Origin: Ichthyophis bannanicus
Taxonomy: Eukaryota; Chordata; Amphibia; Gymnophiona; Ichthyophiidae
DNA: 64,000 nt
Direction: 5' to 3'
Assembly: GCA_033557465.1 (NCBI GenBank)
Contig: CM066031.1
Span: forward strand, 1,443,736,163 to 1,443,800,162
Positions 31,419 to 43,441 of this stretch are shown here, in pieces. Below the pieces are notes generated by a model, which worked only from the letters and a program-made list of their open reading frames with translations, made no database searches and was not told the origin of the DNA. Made by a program: the position numbers and the translations under genes. Within the stretch, counting starts at the first letter, position 1; the number at the start of each line of letters is the position of its first letter.

Positions 31419-32394
31419 GGAATGATACATCAGTACTATGCTTATGGATAGCACAAAACCACTTGTACAAAGTTTGGATAGTTCTGAAATTTGGCATTGA
31501 CACTTCAAGCCTCTAGAAACAAACAATACATCAACTACATTATACTAACAAATAAGAAAACAGAGAGTGGTCTGAACTGAGTCCAAAATATGTACCTCAG
31601 TCTGAAAGGTGACTTACTAATAGTTATGGTAGGTTTTATGTGGAGCTTAATTTATAGAGAAAAAGGCAGTGGAATGTGGAGCCAGAGGATGGTGCAGGTC
31701 AAGGGCAGGAGCAAGGAGAGAAGTGGCTCTGCTACAGGCTCCCCACCTCCCTTCCTCTTCCCTGCAGGCTACCAGGAATATAGCACCCCTGCTGCTTTGG
31801 CTCTGGAGTCTGAAAAGAAGTGGCAGAACTGCATTCCAATCTATTACCCAGAAATTAAGCTCTGGTTTTGTGTTAGAACTGTGTGAACATTTTTGGAGCA
31901 TCGGGAGAAAACCTGCATTATAGTCTCACCTCCTGAGGCTTTGTGTGGGCTTAGGCAAGCACCTGTGACTCATTTGGCTAACTTTTATTTTACATTTTTA
32001 TGTTAACATTTACATTCCATTTCTATTCATCGATTGTACTTTTATTCTATGCTATCTATTTCAATATTGCTTGATAAGTGTTTAATCAAAGAAATTGAAT
32101 CTTGAACCTTAATTCCTTCTCTCTTCTAGAAAATGTCACAAATAACACACTAATACTGATAGCCAAACTTTCCATCTCAGCAGCAGCTGTATGCTTGCAT
32201 CTAATCTATTACAATTATTAAGTATGCAGGAATCCATGCTGATAAGAATACTGCAAAACAATATACATATACATAAAATTAGCTAATCAAAATGATTATA
32301 CCTACTACATCCAATGCTATTAGTCGAACCTCATGCTAACATCTGGCTACTTAAGTATTTCCTGATAATACAGTGTAAAAATAAAGGCTAATAA
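31419..32394. other. Unassigned sequence
   Basis: No feature recognised; AT-rich after about 31980. Open frames between 31590 and 31923 show no family resemblance. Confidence 0.35.
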
Positions 32395-32397
32395 ATA

Positions 32398-32562
32398 AAA
32401 ACAGAACAAAGAAAATAAGATGATACCTTTTTATTGGACTAAATTAGTACATTTTTTGACTAGCTTTTGAGAGATAAAAACCCCTTGCTCAGCTAGTCAA
32501 AAGATGTGCTGTTAATCCAATAAAAAGGTATCATCTTAAATTCTTTGTTTTGTTTTTATTTA
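32398..32562. mobile_element. Palindromic MITE-like repeat
   Basis: Arms about 32398-32443 and about 32508-32562 are inverted copies (AAGATGATACCTTTTTATTG against CAATAAAAAGGTATCATCTT). A second inner pair, GACTAGCTTTTGA / AGCTAGTCAAAAG, lies between them. Probably a foldback DNA element; target duplications were not identified. Confidence 0.65.
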
Positions 32563-33429
32563 TTAGCTCATTTCTATACTTTCAAGTGAACTAATAAGGC
32601 AACTACACTGTTTACAGAATTTCCAGTGTAGTTGCCATCTTCTAGTTTTCAATGCTTTTGTCCATCCTTTACATTCGTGCAATCCCAAGTTGAAACACTA
32701 GATGGCACACATTGCTTAAGGCTGTTTCCTGAACAAGGACCAACAATTACAGTCTGAAATCCATACTTAGAAAACATTCATCACTCTCTGGAACTCATCT
32801 GTCTCTTCTCGGTCAGGAAATGTTTCATTTTATCAGTCTAGATCTCATTCAGTATTAAGAAGCACAATGAAACGTCATGCCCTGGCTCAGACTGCCAGAT
32901 GAGGATCCTTACAACAGAGCATTTTCTCCCTTTTCATGACTGTGTGAAAAACCGAAGTAGGAAGTATGGGCAGAGGAAGAACTCACTTAGGGCATGCAGA
33001 CACTTAAGGGGCTTCTCCCACTTTGTGTCCATGGGGAAAATAGTTTATCCGGTGACGAATACGGTCAGGATGGGTTACATCAGGGAAAGTAAGGAGCACA
33101 AAACTAAGCCATGGTAGCAGAGGATTTGGTGTAACAGTGAGTCAAAATTGTGTAGCAGTTCTAAAATATAAAAATGATTTAGTAAGGATTTGGTTTACTT
33201 TCTTGTGCCAGTTCTTTTTCTTTCTCCTGTCCATATCAATTCTCTCTAGGTGTCTTTTCATGCCTTTTTCCTTAAAAATCCTGTCTTTGTCCTCATACCA
33301 GGATTGGTGCTACCTTTTTCTGCTACCTGTGTGAGTGATTACTGTGCTGCCCCCTGTCCCGTTTCCCCATGGATTCCAGTGGAGTCCCTTTACGAGATTC
33401 TCTTTTTTCTCAATAATAACAATGAGTGG
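32563..33429. other. Unassigned sequence
   Basis: No recognisable gene or repeat. Short open frames near 32899-33117 and 33137-33334 have no motif I can identify. Confidence 0.35.
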
Positions 33430-33726
33430 ACAAGTGTCATTTTATTTATTTACATTCTCTTATATACTACACTATTCTGCATCAGTGCAGTTTACATTGA
33501 ACAAACTGAAATTACATTGAACAGGGCATTATAACTTGGAGATAACTATTTTACAGGGAACATGGGCTATGGAGGGTTAAGTGGTTTGCCCAAGACCACA
33601 AGGAGCACCTGTGGGACTAGAAACCCCACTCCTTCCAGCCCAGGGTTGCTGTCCTCTAGTGGGATTTGAACTCCCAACCTTCTGGCCTGAAGTACCTTGC
33701 CCCAACCACTAGGCCACTCCTCCACA
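33430..33726 (-). mobile_element. tRNA-headed SINE with L2-type tail
   Basis: The reverse complement of the SINE at 4889. The tail (TTATTTATTTACATTC, CAGTGCAGTTTACATTG) is at low coordinates. The box B complement GGATTTGAACTCC lies at about 33662 and the head end GGCCACTCCTCCAC at 33713-33726. Confidence 0.85.
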
Positions 33727-35240
33727 TCTACCCTTCAGTGCCAACGGCCATATACATTAGAAAGTATTTGCAAAAAGGCCACTCAGAGCCCATAGCAAAC
33801 CTGACGTACAATAACATCATTGCTAGTACTCACATAGCATCGACTTTATCTTTCAAAAGGCAGCATTACATATATTAAACCAATACATCTCCTACTGGGA
33901 AAACAGAACAAGTGGAACTGCTACAGATTTCTATACAAAAAAAGTGCATGCTAAAAAAACCATATCTCAATTATACACACAAAATATAGACAGACTCTCA
34001 ATACACAGAGAAAAAAAGAACACAAATTAGAAATAAACATATGAAGACAAAAATTGAAATGAAAATTCCAAGTAGTCATACTTTGCATGTACTGCAACAC
34101 TAGAGAAACAAAACAGAAATACATTTCTACAATTTGCCATTTCTCCTGGCTCCTCCAGTATTCTTCCATTCTAGCCCTACATCTGTCTCTGACATACTGA
34201 CTTTCCCTTTTAGCTCTTTACTCCATTTCTTTCTGTTCATATTTCACCTTCCCTCTCACCCTGTAGCCCTCAATCTCCTCCTTTTTAATTTTCATGCAAC
34301 TATCAACCTTCAGTCTCCTCCTCTTACCTCAAGCCCAGACCATATCCTCTTGCTCTCCCATTTACCATTTCACTCCTTCCCTGACATCTTATTCCCTTCT
34401 GTCTTTCATCTACTTCACATTACCACATTTCCACCTCTGCACTTGCTATACTCCTCTCACCTATCTCCTTGCCAGCCCCCCATGACATCTCCCACATAGT
34501 TCCACCCTGCCCAGCATCTTCCCTTTCTCTCTTCCTGTCCCCACCCCCTGCAATGCAGCATCTCCCAATCCCCTCACCCTTCCTCTCCATCCACATAGTT
34601 CAGCAGGTCCCATCTTCCACTCTTCATCCCTTTTCTTCCCCTTCCCCTATAGTCCAGCCAATTCCTATCGTTCCCCTTTCTCCCCCTCAAGCGGTCCAGC
34701 ATCTCCCTTCTCTCCACCCACCTTAGCCCAGCATCTCTGTTCTCTCTCTGTCCCACATAGCTCAGCATCTCCCCTCTCTCTCACTGCCCCCTCACAGCCC
34801 AGCATTTCTTACCCTCCTTCTGGTGCCTCTTTCACTTCCCTCCAGTCTATCATCTTTCTCTCCCTTTCCTTCATAGTTCATCAGCTTCCTGTTTCCCCCT
34901 CCCTGGTCCAACATCTCTTCCTTCTCTTTTCCTCCCCCTACCTTGCCACCGCCAATTTAAAAAACGAAAGAAAGCAGTGCAGGTTTTGGAGTCCATGCAT
35001 ATGCTGCAGCTCTGATGCACCCCAACCGCTCTATAACAGGAATTATGTTGGAGAAGGCATACAGACATACAGTGTGAGCAGGGCTTCCAGTGCCTCATGC
35101 TGTTTTTCTTTTCAAATGGAGCTTTCAGCCTCTTTTCCACCTGTCAGCAGCCACCCCACTGAAGCTAGACCCAGTGGTCTCATTGTACTGACCATGCTGC
35201 CCTGTGCAAATGCACAGTTTGCACAGTGGGTCAGGCTGGC
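33727..35240 (+). mobile_element. hAT-like nonautonomous element, copy 2
   Basis: The unique part 33740-34150 aligns block by block with 60230-60640: AGCCCATAGCAAACC, AAGGCAGCATTACATATATT, TTAAACCAATACATCTC, AGAACAAGTGG. It is followed by a pyrimidine-rich tandem array (about 34140-34940, units around CCCAGCATCTC). The terminal inverted repeat and palindrome seen at 60039-62318 were not found here. Open frames are compositional. Confidence 0.65.
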
Positions 35241-35310
35241 CCTGCCTCATGCCGTTTATTTTCATCTCCATATGTACTGTTTTTCCTTTTTCTCAACTCT
35301 CCTACATTCT

Positions 35311-35425
35311 GGAGTAGCTTAATGGTTAGAGCAGATAAGTTAAGAACCAGAGAAGTCAGGTCCAAATCCCACTGCTGCTTCTTGTGATCTTAGGCAAGTC
35401 ATGTGACCCTTCATTTTCTTGAACT
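35311..35425 (+). mobile_element. SINE head fragment
   Basis: GGAGTAGCTTAATGGTTAGA (box A region), AGGTCCAAATCCC (box B region) and TTAGGCAAGTCATGTGACCC match the SINE family. The tail is missing. Confidence 0.6.
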
Positions 35426-35593
35426 TCTGAGAAAGTTGTTAGCTAAATCCAATTTCTCTTCATTTACCACTCCTTTCCTTCTGTCCATCTCTCTCAGCCT
35501 TCTAGGCCACAACCTGATTGTTCCCTCTCACTCTTCATCCCATCAGTGAGGGAGAAACAATGTAACCACAGGATAAATTGGAAGAAGTCTCTG

Positions 35594-35930
35594 CGGCCTG
35601 ATAGTCAAAGGCATTTACATGCTGCTTAATGGGATGTTCAGCTACAGTACCACGGCTGGTGCTACTGGATATCCACAGATGCCACCACTACATGCCCTGA
35701 TGTCACATGGTTGGTATCAGGGGGGGGGGTGTCATGGGCATTCTGGTGTGGAGCGGAGGTGGTACCTGTCGCTAACCGGGCAGCAGCTGGCCTATCTTTA
35801 CTCACAGGATTTAACCAGACAGCGGCAATATCGAGCCATTGCCCGGTTAGCTTCTGGACTATGAGGTAACTTAGATATTCAGTGGTGGCTGGATATGGCC
35901 CCAGTATTAAACTTCAGTGGTGACAGCTAC
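35594..35930. repeat. Dispersed repeat, copy 2 (as at 12237)
   Basis: It begins GATAGTCAAAGGCATTTACA and ends near GGATATGGCCCCAGTATTAA. Shared blocks include TATTCAG, CTAACCGGGCAG and GCCCGGTTAGCTTCTG. A G run lies at 35730-35738. Confidence 0.5.
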
Positions 35931-36440
35931 TGGGTCCTATTTTTCTCCAGTATCTCTCATTTTGTCCTTCAACTATCACACCTCCAGATACTTGCTTATA
36001 CCCCAATGTGTTTTTCTCATATCTTTACTCTCTTCCTGCCACCCTCTATTAAATTCTTTCCCCTCCCCATATGCACCTTTCATAAGATTAGCATTTTCTC
36101 CACTCATCCTTTTAAGATTCTCACATCACCTCTACCTCTCTTTCTTTTTCTCAATTTCAGGGTCCTTTTTAAGACCCTTGGCTCTCCTCTCCTTTCTACC
36201 TGCTCTTTCACATTGTTCCCCTCTATCCCCTTCTATTTTCATTCAGAAACCTTCCTTCCATCTCCTCAGCTCCCTGAGGTGCTCCCCTCTCCTTTCTCAT
36301 TCCCTTCCTGCAGCTCTGTTAGATGCCCCTTCATTCCTCCCCTACTTTAATATGATCTCCTTCCCTCTCCTTCCTTGCTTTATCCCTTCAGGGTCTTCTA
36401 CTTCCTTTCAGATCTTCTCTCCCTCACTTTTAAGGATTTT
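35931..36440. repeat. Pyrimidine-rich tract
   Basis: C/T-rich on the plus strand throughout. The long open frames across 35895-36510 are Ser/Leu/Phe/Pro-rich and are compositional artefacts. Confidence 0.65.
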
Positions 36441-36449
36441 GAATTACTA

Positions 36450-36680
36450 TCATTTATTTAACAGGTTTTATATACTGCTTTATCATTTCAATCAAAGTGG
36501 TTTACATTGAAACTTAGTAACGTACATTAAACAGGGACATTGATAACTTGGATTTTTTTCTGAGACAATGGAGGGTTAAGTGACTTGCCCAAGGCCACAA
36601 GGAGTGCTAGTGGGAATTGAACCCTGGTCTCTGGGTTCCCAAACCAGTGTTCTTAACCATTAGGCTACTCCTCCACTCCA
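36450..36680 (-). mobile_element. tRNA-headed SINE
   Basis: The reverse-oriented tail TTATTTAACAGGTTTTATAT, then AGGGTTAAGTGACTTGCCC, the box B complement GGAATTGAACCCT (about 36614) and the head complement TAGGCTACTCCTCCACTCC at 36662-36680. Confidence 0.8.
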
Positions 36681-36965
36681 CCAATAAAAAGCATATCTGA
36701 ATCTCTAAAAAGTGAGACTTGCCTTGTTTTTGCATGTAATATCAGGAAATTTGCACCATGTTTAGGTTCCCGACTTCTAGCTGTAACTGGATAATTTTAT
36801 TTTTTCTGCTCCCTCACCCTCTGGGAGATTATACACAATCTAAATGAAATGAAATATCTCACATGAGACTAAAACCAGCAATCTTCTGGTTTTAGACCCA
36901 TAAGCTCTCCTGATCAGCTTAAGGAGGCCCTCCTGTTGCTCGAACTACATGTGAAATCATTACCT

Positions 36966-37260
36966 GATTATTTTCTTTCCTCGAATCCTGCGAGACCAGG
37001 TCAGATCACAGAGTTGTGTTCCTTTTATATTCCTCCAGTCACCAGATGGAGACAGGGCACTGCTTGGTTTCCCTATTTATGTTGCTGAAGCTGAGATATC
37101 CTCAGTATTCTGTCATCATAGTTTATAACTTCCCATGTGATCTCTCTGACCATCTTGAAATCCTTTTGCTTTTTCAAAAAGAAATTTATCCTTAAGTTGC
37201 GACCTTCTGAGGTGGATTCTAGACTGGTCTGACAGGATTCAAGGAAAGAAAATGATCACG
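36966..37260. repeat. Inverted repeat, possible termini of a second DIRS-like family
   Basis: 36966-37010 (TTTTCTTTCCTCGAATCCTG, CGAGACCAGGTCAGATCAC) is the near reverse complement of 37217-37258. The spacing of about 205 bases matches the terminus-to-ICR spacing of DIRS-B, C, G and H. The sequence differs, so it may be a separate family whose ICR region received DIRS-E (inference). Confidence 0.4.
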
Positions 37261-37493
37261 TGAAGTGCCGTTTCTCACCTATAACAGGTGTTTTCTGTAG
37301 ATAGCAGGACTGATCAGGCACACAGGTGGGTGATGTCACCCAATGCCACTGAGACAGAATCGCTCTCCAAGAGCTCTGAACTACTACAAAGTTCTGAGCA
37401 TGCATAGTCCTTCCCTAGTTCCATGGTCTCCTCAGCTCAAGAAAGCTCAAGAAAGAATGCAATACTCTCTGGGAGTGGGGAAGGACTGTGTGT

Positions 37494-37600
37494 TTGATCA
37501 ATCCTGCTGTCTATGGAAAACACCTGTTACAAGTGAGAAACAATGCTTTTTCCATCGACAAGCAAGGATTAAGTCAGACATACATGTGGGTGACTCCTAT
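37494..37600. repeat. DIRS-E internal complementary region
   Basis: TCCTGCTGTCTATGGAAAAC and CACCTGTTACAAGTGAGAAA pair with the outer edge at 37267-37320. The right half (TTTTTCCATCGACAAGCAAG) predicts a right terminus that is not present in the window. Confidence 0.7.
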
Positions 37601-37649
37601 GCTCAGGACTGCTCTGTTTATCTATAATTTGTTCATTGTCCAGGAGCAG

Positions 37650-38450
37650 CCCAGTATTAAAGAGTTACCAATGTTACAAAGACAAATTGGATAGCACAGC
37701 TTGAATGAATGCACAGTCTCTGCTTAGTACTGCTTTGCATATGCTATTCAGTGAAGCAGATTCAAGAAAGCCATGGCAGCTTCAATGGTTCTGATTTGAT
37801 GATGTTTCACTTTACTGGTTAAGAGGGTATCAGTTTGTTCATAACAGAATTGGATCCACGATACTAGTCAATATGCCAAAATTCAATTAGCTACTGGAAT
37901 ACCAGCTTGCTAGAGTTGAAGTAGACACACAACTGCATAGATTTTCTGATCATTTCAATTCTTTCTAAGGTCCTAAGAGAGAACCCTTTTGCAGTCCAGA
38001 GTGTGAAGGGACTTCTTGCATGGATTCATATGAAGTCTAGGGCAAAATGTAGTCCTCAATGAAATGAAAAGGTGTGACTATCTTTGGTAAGAATTTAGAA
38101 TGTGTACGAAGAATTACTTTGCTGTGATGAAGTTGAGTATATGGTTCACAGTCAACCAAGTCTTGAGATTCACTTATACTTCTAGCTAAAGTTACTGCTA
38201 CAAGAAAGAGCATTTTCCACATGACATGTTTGAATGGAGTGGACGTCATTGGCTCCGAAGGAGGCTTCATGAGAGAGGTACGGACAACATTAAGGTAGCA
38301 TCGCACAAGAGGCTTCTGCAATAGTGTCCTGACATGAAGAAGTCATTCCATGAATTGACAAATGACTGGACATTATGAAGCCAGAAGACTATTGATAGGT
38401 GCATGACAGGCTGAGAGTGTGCTGAGATAAAGTCTAATGGAGCATGTTTG
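37650..38450 (-). pseudogene. DIRS-E tyrosine recombinase remnant
   Basis: The frame 38037-38321 contains NVVRTSLMKPPSEPMTSTPF, LFLVAVTLARSISESQDLVD (first-Arg block; relatives read TSARRISELQAL), and HSKVILRTHSKFLPKIVTPF. The C-terminal half toward 37650 is shattered by stops. Not functional. Confidence 0.7.
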
Positions 38451-39239
38451 CAGGCCCAGGAAATAAAGATGGAACAGGATAGACTGTGGTAATGAACATT
38501 AGTGAAACATCAGATGAAGAATCTTTTCCACTCAAAAGTGAAGGTATGCCTGGTAGAGAGGTTTTTTTTTTCTGTTAACAAGATATTTTGTATAGCTGTT
38601 GAGAGCTCTAGGGCAGAAAGTAAATGCTATTCAATTTCCATGCTATTACAGCAAGTGATTGAAGACCTGGCTGTAGAAGAGAACTCCTCTTCTGGGTTAT
38701 CAAAGACAGAAATATCTGAAGCTTGCATCAAGGAAGAACTACAAGGCCAATATGATGCAATGATAATCATTTTGTTGAGCTGCCTTTGAAATCATGCAGG
38801 GCTATGAGAGGGATAGGAGGATACATGTAGAGGAGGGTCTAGGTCCAGTTTATAGGCAACAGATCCCTTACCAGTTAATCCGCAGATAGACGCACTGAAC
38901 AAAAAATTGCCTTTTCACTGCTGGCATTAAGGTCTATTTGAGGACTTCTTCAGGCTTGAGAACTGTCTATTAGGCTTTGATGGTCCAAAGAACAACTCTG
39001 CTGACCTTGTCATATATCTGGTTCTGATCACCCAGAATATTAGAGGCCTGAATTTGTATATGATCTGAAAGCACAAAGTCTCATGTTCTTGTTGTTTTCC
39101 AGCATAAGTGAAAGAAGCCCATTCTTTCCTGTTTACTGACATAAACCATGGCAGCTTGGCTGAATACCGAGTGATCTTGAAGATGTATGAACACTCAAAG
39201 GGTGTAGAATATTGCCCAGAGTTCCAGATGACGGTATCT

Positions 39240-39931
39240 GTTTAACATTTTTGCTAGTGATATAGCAGAAGGGCTGTCGGGTAAGGTTTGCCTCTTTGCG
39301 GATGATACCAAAATCTGCAATAGAGTAGACACCCAGGAAGGTGTAGATAACATAACGAGAGATCTAGCTAAGCTTGAAGAATGGTCTAGAATTTAGCAGC
39401 TGAGATTTAATGTTAAAAAATGCAAGGTCATGCATTTGGGCTGCAGCAATCCAAGGGAGTGATATAGTATAGGGGGTGAAGTACTTTTGTCCACTAAAGA
39501 AGAGCGGGGCCTAGGTGTGATTGCGTCTGATGATCTTAAAGTAGCTAAACAGGTAGAAAAGGTGACAGCAAAAGCTAGAAGGATGCTTGGGTGTGTAGGG
39601 AGAGGAATGACCAGCAGAAGAAAGGAGGTGATAGTGCCTCTGTATAAGTCTTTGGTGCGACCTCATTTGGAGTATTATGTGATAGATAGAAAGGGGATAG
39701 ATTCAGGAGTGATATGCGGAAATTTTGGAAAGAGTGGTGGATCCGTGGAATAGTCTCTCAATGTAGGTGGTAGAGATGAGGACAGTATCTGAATTCAAAG
39801 AAGCATGGGACATACACAGAGGATCTCTAAAGGAAAAAAGGGGACTGTTGTAGTGGTTGATATGAAAGGACAGACTAGATAGGCCATGTGGTCTTTTTCT
39901 GTCGTCATGTTTCTATGTTTCTATCTGGCTT
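39240..39931 (+). mobile_element. CR1-like LINE (family b) fragment
   Basis: The plus-strand translation shows VCLFADDTKICNRVDTQEGV and KARRMLGCVGRGMTSRRKEV, then SLVRPHLEYYV. After that an internal deletion jumps to the C-terminus and the tail GACAGACTAGATAGGCCATG, with TTTCTATGTTTCTAT at the end. In-frame stops are present. Inserted in DIRS-E. Confidence 0.8.
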
Positions 39932-40735
39932 GCAACCAGGTTCTTTAAGTGAAGAGCCAAGATGGGTTCTCCAACCAATGTTGGGGCTCAGAGAGATTCT
40001 GGCAGAGTCTTTAAAGGATGTTTTTAATAGATCCTTGGAGACAAGAGAGGTTCCGCAGGACTGGAGAAGGGCTGATGTGGTACCCCTTCACAAATGTGGT
40101 AATAGGGAAGAGGTGACAAACTATAGGCCAGTAAGCCTTACCTCTGTGGTGGGAAAAGTAATGGAAGCACTCTTGAAAGAAAGAAAAATGGACTTTCTGG
40201 AAAACAATGGATTGCATTATCTGAGGCAACATGGTTTTACCAGGGGAAAAATCATGCCAAATAAATTTGATTAAGTTCTTTGACTGGGTGACCAGAGAAC
40301 TAGATCAAGGGCCTGCGACTGATGTGATATACCTAGATTTCAGCAAAGCCTTTGATATTGGTTCCTCATAGGAGGCTTATCAATAAACTGATCAGCCTGG
40401 GGATAGGCCCCAAGGTGGTGAACTGGATCAGAAATTGGATGACTGACAGACGACAGAAGGTGGTGATAAACGTAACTCACTTAGAAGAAAGGAAGGTGCA
40501 TAGTGGCAGGCCTCAGGGATCGGTCCTGGGACCGATACTGTTCAATGTGAATGATATTGCTGAAGGACTGAATGGAAAAGTCTGTCTTTTTGCAGATGAC
40601 ACGAAAATCTGCAACAGAGTGGACACTTCTGAGGGAGTGGACAACATGAGGAAAGATCTAAAAACACTGGAAGAATGGCCTAATGTTTGGCAGTTAAGAT
40701 TAAATGCAAATAAGAGCAGTCATGTTCTTGGGATG

Positions 40736-42395
40736 CAAAAATTTATTTTTATTTATTTAAAAGGATTTATATACCGCTTTATCCTGACATCAAAGCTGAT
40801 TACACAGCAAACAAATCAAATCAAATTACACAGCAAACAAATCAAATCAAATCAATTCAATTTCACAGCAAACAAATCAAGTGGTTGTGTGCGGGGGTGT
40901 GTGCATGCAGTGAAATTCGGGGCGTGTGTGTGTGAGTAGTGTGAGGAGGTTGATTGTGTGGTGAGTTGTATACATTATGAGCTCTGTAAAGGAACTATTT
41001 ACATTTTTACATTTATATTTACATCTGCAATTTTACATTTTGTTTGGGCAGTTCATGTGATATTGTACTGTTTGGGTAGTTCATGTGATGTCATTGTAGT
41101 GTTCTGTGAAGAGTATTGAGGTAATTTGTTGCTCTCAGGTTGTCGCTGAGTGGGTTTTGCTTGTTTGGGTAAGGTTTGCTTGTAGGGTGATTTGGGTGGT
41201 TGGGGATTGGTGATCTTCATTCAATTGTTCGATGAATAGGGTGGTTTTGAGTAGCTTCCGGAATTCTTTTATGTCTGTTGTTGCTTTCAGTTTATCTGGG
41301 AGGACGTTCCAGATAGCAGGGGCAGTAAGAGAGAAATCTCGCATGGATGTGGATTTGTTGGTTCTTGTGAATAGGCTGGGTGTTGGTATGTGGTTCTTGG
41401 TGCTGTTTCTGTCTGGTCTATTGCTTGTTTTGGTTCCGATTAGTTCCTTTGGTATCTCTGCTGACATGTTTTTAATTTTGAAGATGGTGAGTGCTGCTTT
41501 ATATTTTGCCCGTGATGAGATTGGTAGCCAGTGCAGGTTGTATAGTATTGGAGTTATGTGGTCTTGTATTGAGGCGCTTGTAATTATGCAGGCAGCAGTG
41601 TTCTGGATTATTTGTAGAGGACGAGTGGTTTGTTTGGGTAGACCTTGGTATATTATATTACAGTAGTCTAGTATAGGTGTAACGATGGCCTGGCATACTG
41701 TGCGGAAATGTTCTTTATTGAGGAGAGGTTTTAGTCTCCGGAGCATTGCTAGTTTGAAGAAGGCTGTTTTGAATGTCTTGTTGATATGCAGTTGGAGGGT
41801 GAGTTGCTTGTCTAGAATCACTCCAAGGTACCGGACTTCGTCTTTTATTGTGATTGGTGTATTGGATATGTTGATAGTAGTAGGGGGAATGAATGTGGAG
41901 TCTCTTGTGATGATGATTGCATCAGTTATTTTATGTTGATGTTTAAGTTATTATTGGTTAGCCAGGTCGTCATTTCTTGAATGCAGTTTGATATGGTGGT
42001 ATAGTCTGGGGAGTCCAGTTGAATAGGGGTGCATGCCATGATGTCATCAGCATATATGACGTATTGTATCTTGTATTTGTTGAATATTTTGCATATAGGC
42101 TGAATGTAAATGTTGAAGAGAAGAGCTGACAATGATGAACCTTGGGGGACTCCTTGAGTAGTTTTGAAGAGTTTTGAGATGAGGTTACCAGATTTTACTT
42201 TCTGCTGTCTGTCTTCAAGGTATGACTGAAACCATTTAATGGTGGTATCTTGCAGTCCAATCTCCATTAGGCGTTTTAATAGGATGTGATGGGAAACTGT
42301 GTCAAAGGCTGCTGATATGTCGATAAATATTAAGAAGAAGCCCTGTTTTATTTTGTCTATTCCTTTGATTATGTTATCAAATAGTTGTATTCAAG
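40736..42395 (-). mobile_element. L2-like LINE inserted in CR1
   Basis: The tail at the low end is TTTATTTTTATTTATTT then AAGGATTTATATACCGCTTT. A short tandem repeat of CAGCAAACAAATCAA lies at 40806-40880 and a GT-rich stretch at 40880-40960. Coding sequence lies from 41135 to about 42390. Confidence 0.82.
41135..42330 (-). pseudogene. L2-like reverse transcriptase fragment
   Basis: The frame 41926-42267 has GLQDTTIKWFQSYLEDRQQK, GVPQGSSLSALLFNIYIQPI and the catalytic VIYADDIMACTP. The frame 41135-41821 has DYCNIIYQGLPKQTTRPLQI and DHITPILYNLHWLPISSRAK. A break between 41821 and 41926 removes continuity. The 5' half of the element is missing. Confidence 0.8.
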
Positions 42396-43173
42396 TGAAC
42401 TGTATGTGATAGGAGGCAAAAGGTTGATGTGCACAGACCAGGAGAAGGACCTCGGAGTGATAGTGTCTGAGGATCTCAAAGTGGCAAACAATGCAACAAG
42501 GAGGTAGCCAAAGCCAGAAGGATGCTGGGCTGCATACAGAGAGGAATAACCAGCAGAAAGGAGGAGGTATTAATGCCCCTGTACAAGTCATTGGTGAGGC
42601 CTCACTTGGAGTACTGTGTTCAGTTTTGGAGACCATATCTCACAAAGGATAAAAAAAAGACTTGAAATGATTCAGAGGAGGGTGGCCAAAATGATTGGGA
42701 GCCTGCGCCAGAAGATATACAGTATGAAAAGACACTTTAAGACCTAAATATATATACCCTAGAAGAGAGGAGGGAAAGGGGAGATATGATACAGACTTAA
42801 ATACTTAAAGGGTATCAATGAACAAACAAACCTTTTTCAAAGGGGAAGCTATAAAACCAGAGGGCATACAATGAAGCTGCAAGGCGGTAAACTTAAAAGT
42901 AACATCAGGAAATACTTTTTCACTCAAAGGGTGGTGGATGCTTGGAATGCCCTCCCGATGGAGGTGGTGAGGGCAAATACAGTGATGGAATTCAAAATGG
43001 CATGGGACATAGTGGATCCCTTATAGTAAGGGGATGCAATCAAAGCAAATTTAAATATCTTTTATACTTCAATAAAATGAGGACTGATCTACAAGGAGCT
43101 GCAGTTACAAATACTCTAGCCGCTTTACTGGGCAGACTAGATAGACCATACTGAATTTCATCTGCCATTAAGC

Positions 43174-43441
43174 TGTGGAGGAGTGGCTCAGTGGTTGGGA
43201 CAGGTTACCTCAGGCCTGAAGGCCAGGGGTTCAACTCCTGTATGGGGACAAGCAACCTCAGGCTGGAGGGACTGGGGTCTCTAGCTCCATGGTCATGCCT
43301 TGGGCAAGCCACTTAACCCTCCATGGCCTCAAGTATACTTAGATTGTGAGCCCTTTGGGGACAAGGGAATAAAAAGTACCTGTTAGTATACATGTAAACC
43401 ACACTGATTCTAAAAGAGTGCAGTATAAATAAATAAATAAA
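43174..43441 (+). mobile_element. tRNA-headed SINE with L2-type tail
   Basis: Head GTGGAGGAGTGGCTCAGTGG, box B GGTTCAACTCC (about 43227), body TTGGGCAAGCCACTTAACCC. The tail ends AACCACACTGATTC, GAGTGCAGTATAAATAAATA. Confidence 0.82.

Larger units (their letters stand above)
39935..43165 (+). mobile_element. CR1-like LINE (family b), split by an L2
   Basis: The first part, 39935-40735, carries [20 protein letters not shown], a degraded YLDFSKAFD region near 40330, [12 protein letters not shown] and VCLFADDTKICNRVDTSEGV. The second part, 42396-43165, carries [34 protein letters not shown] and the tail GGGCAGACTAGATAGACC. A minus-strand L2 occupies 40736-42395. Several stops and shifts are present. 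Confidence 0.82.

Noticed and set aside
26650..31530. Numerous plus-strand open frames of 60-140 codons across DIRS-C
   Set aside because: They are antisense shadows of gag, RT and recombinase coding sequence on the minus strand.
35895..36510. Two overlapping long plus-strand open frames
   Set aside because: They lie in a pyrimidine-rich tract, consist mainly of Ser/Leu/Phe/Pro, and resemble no family.
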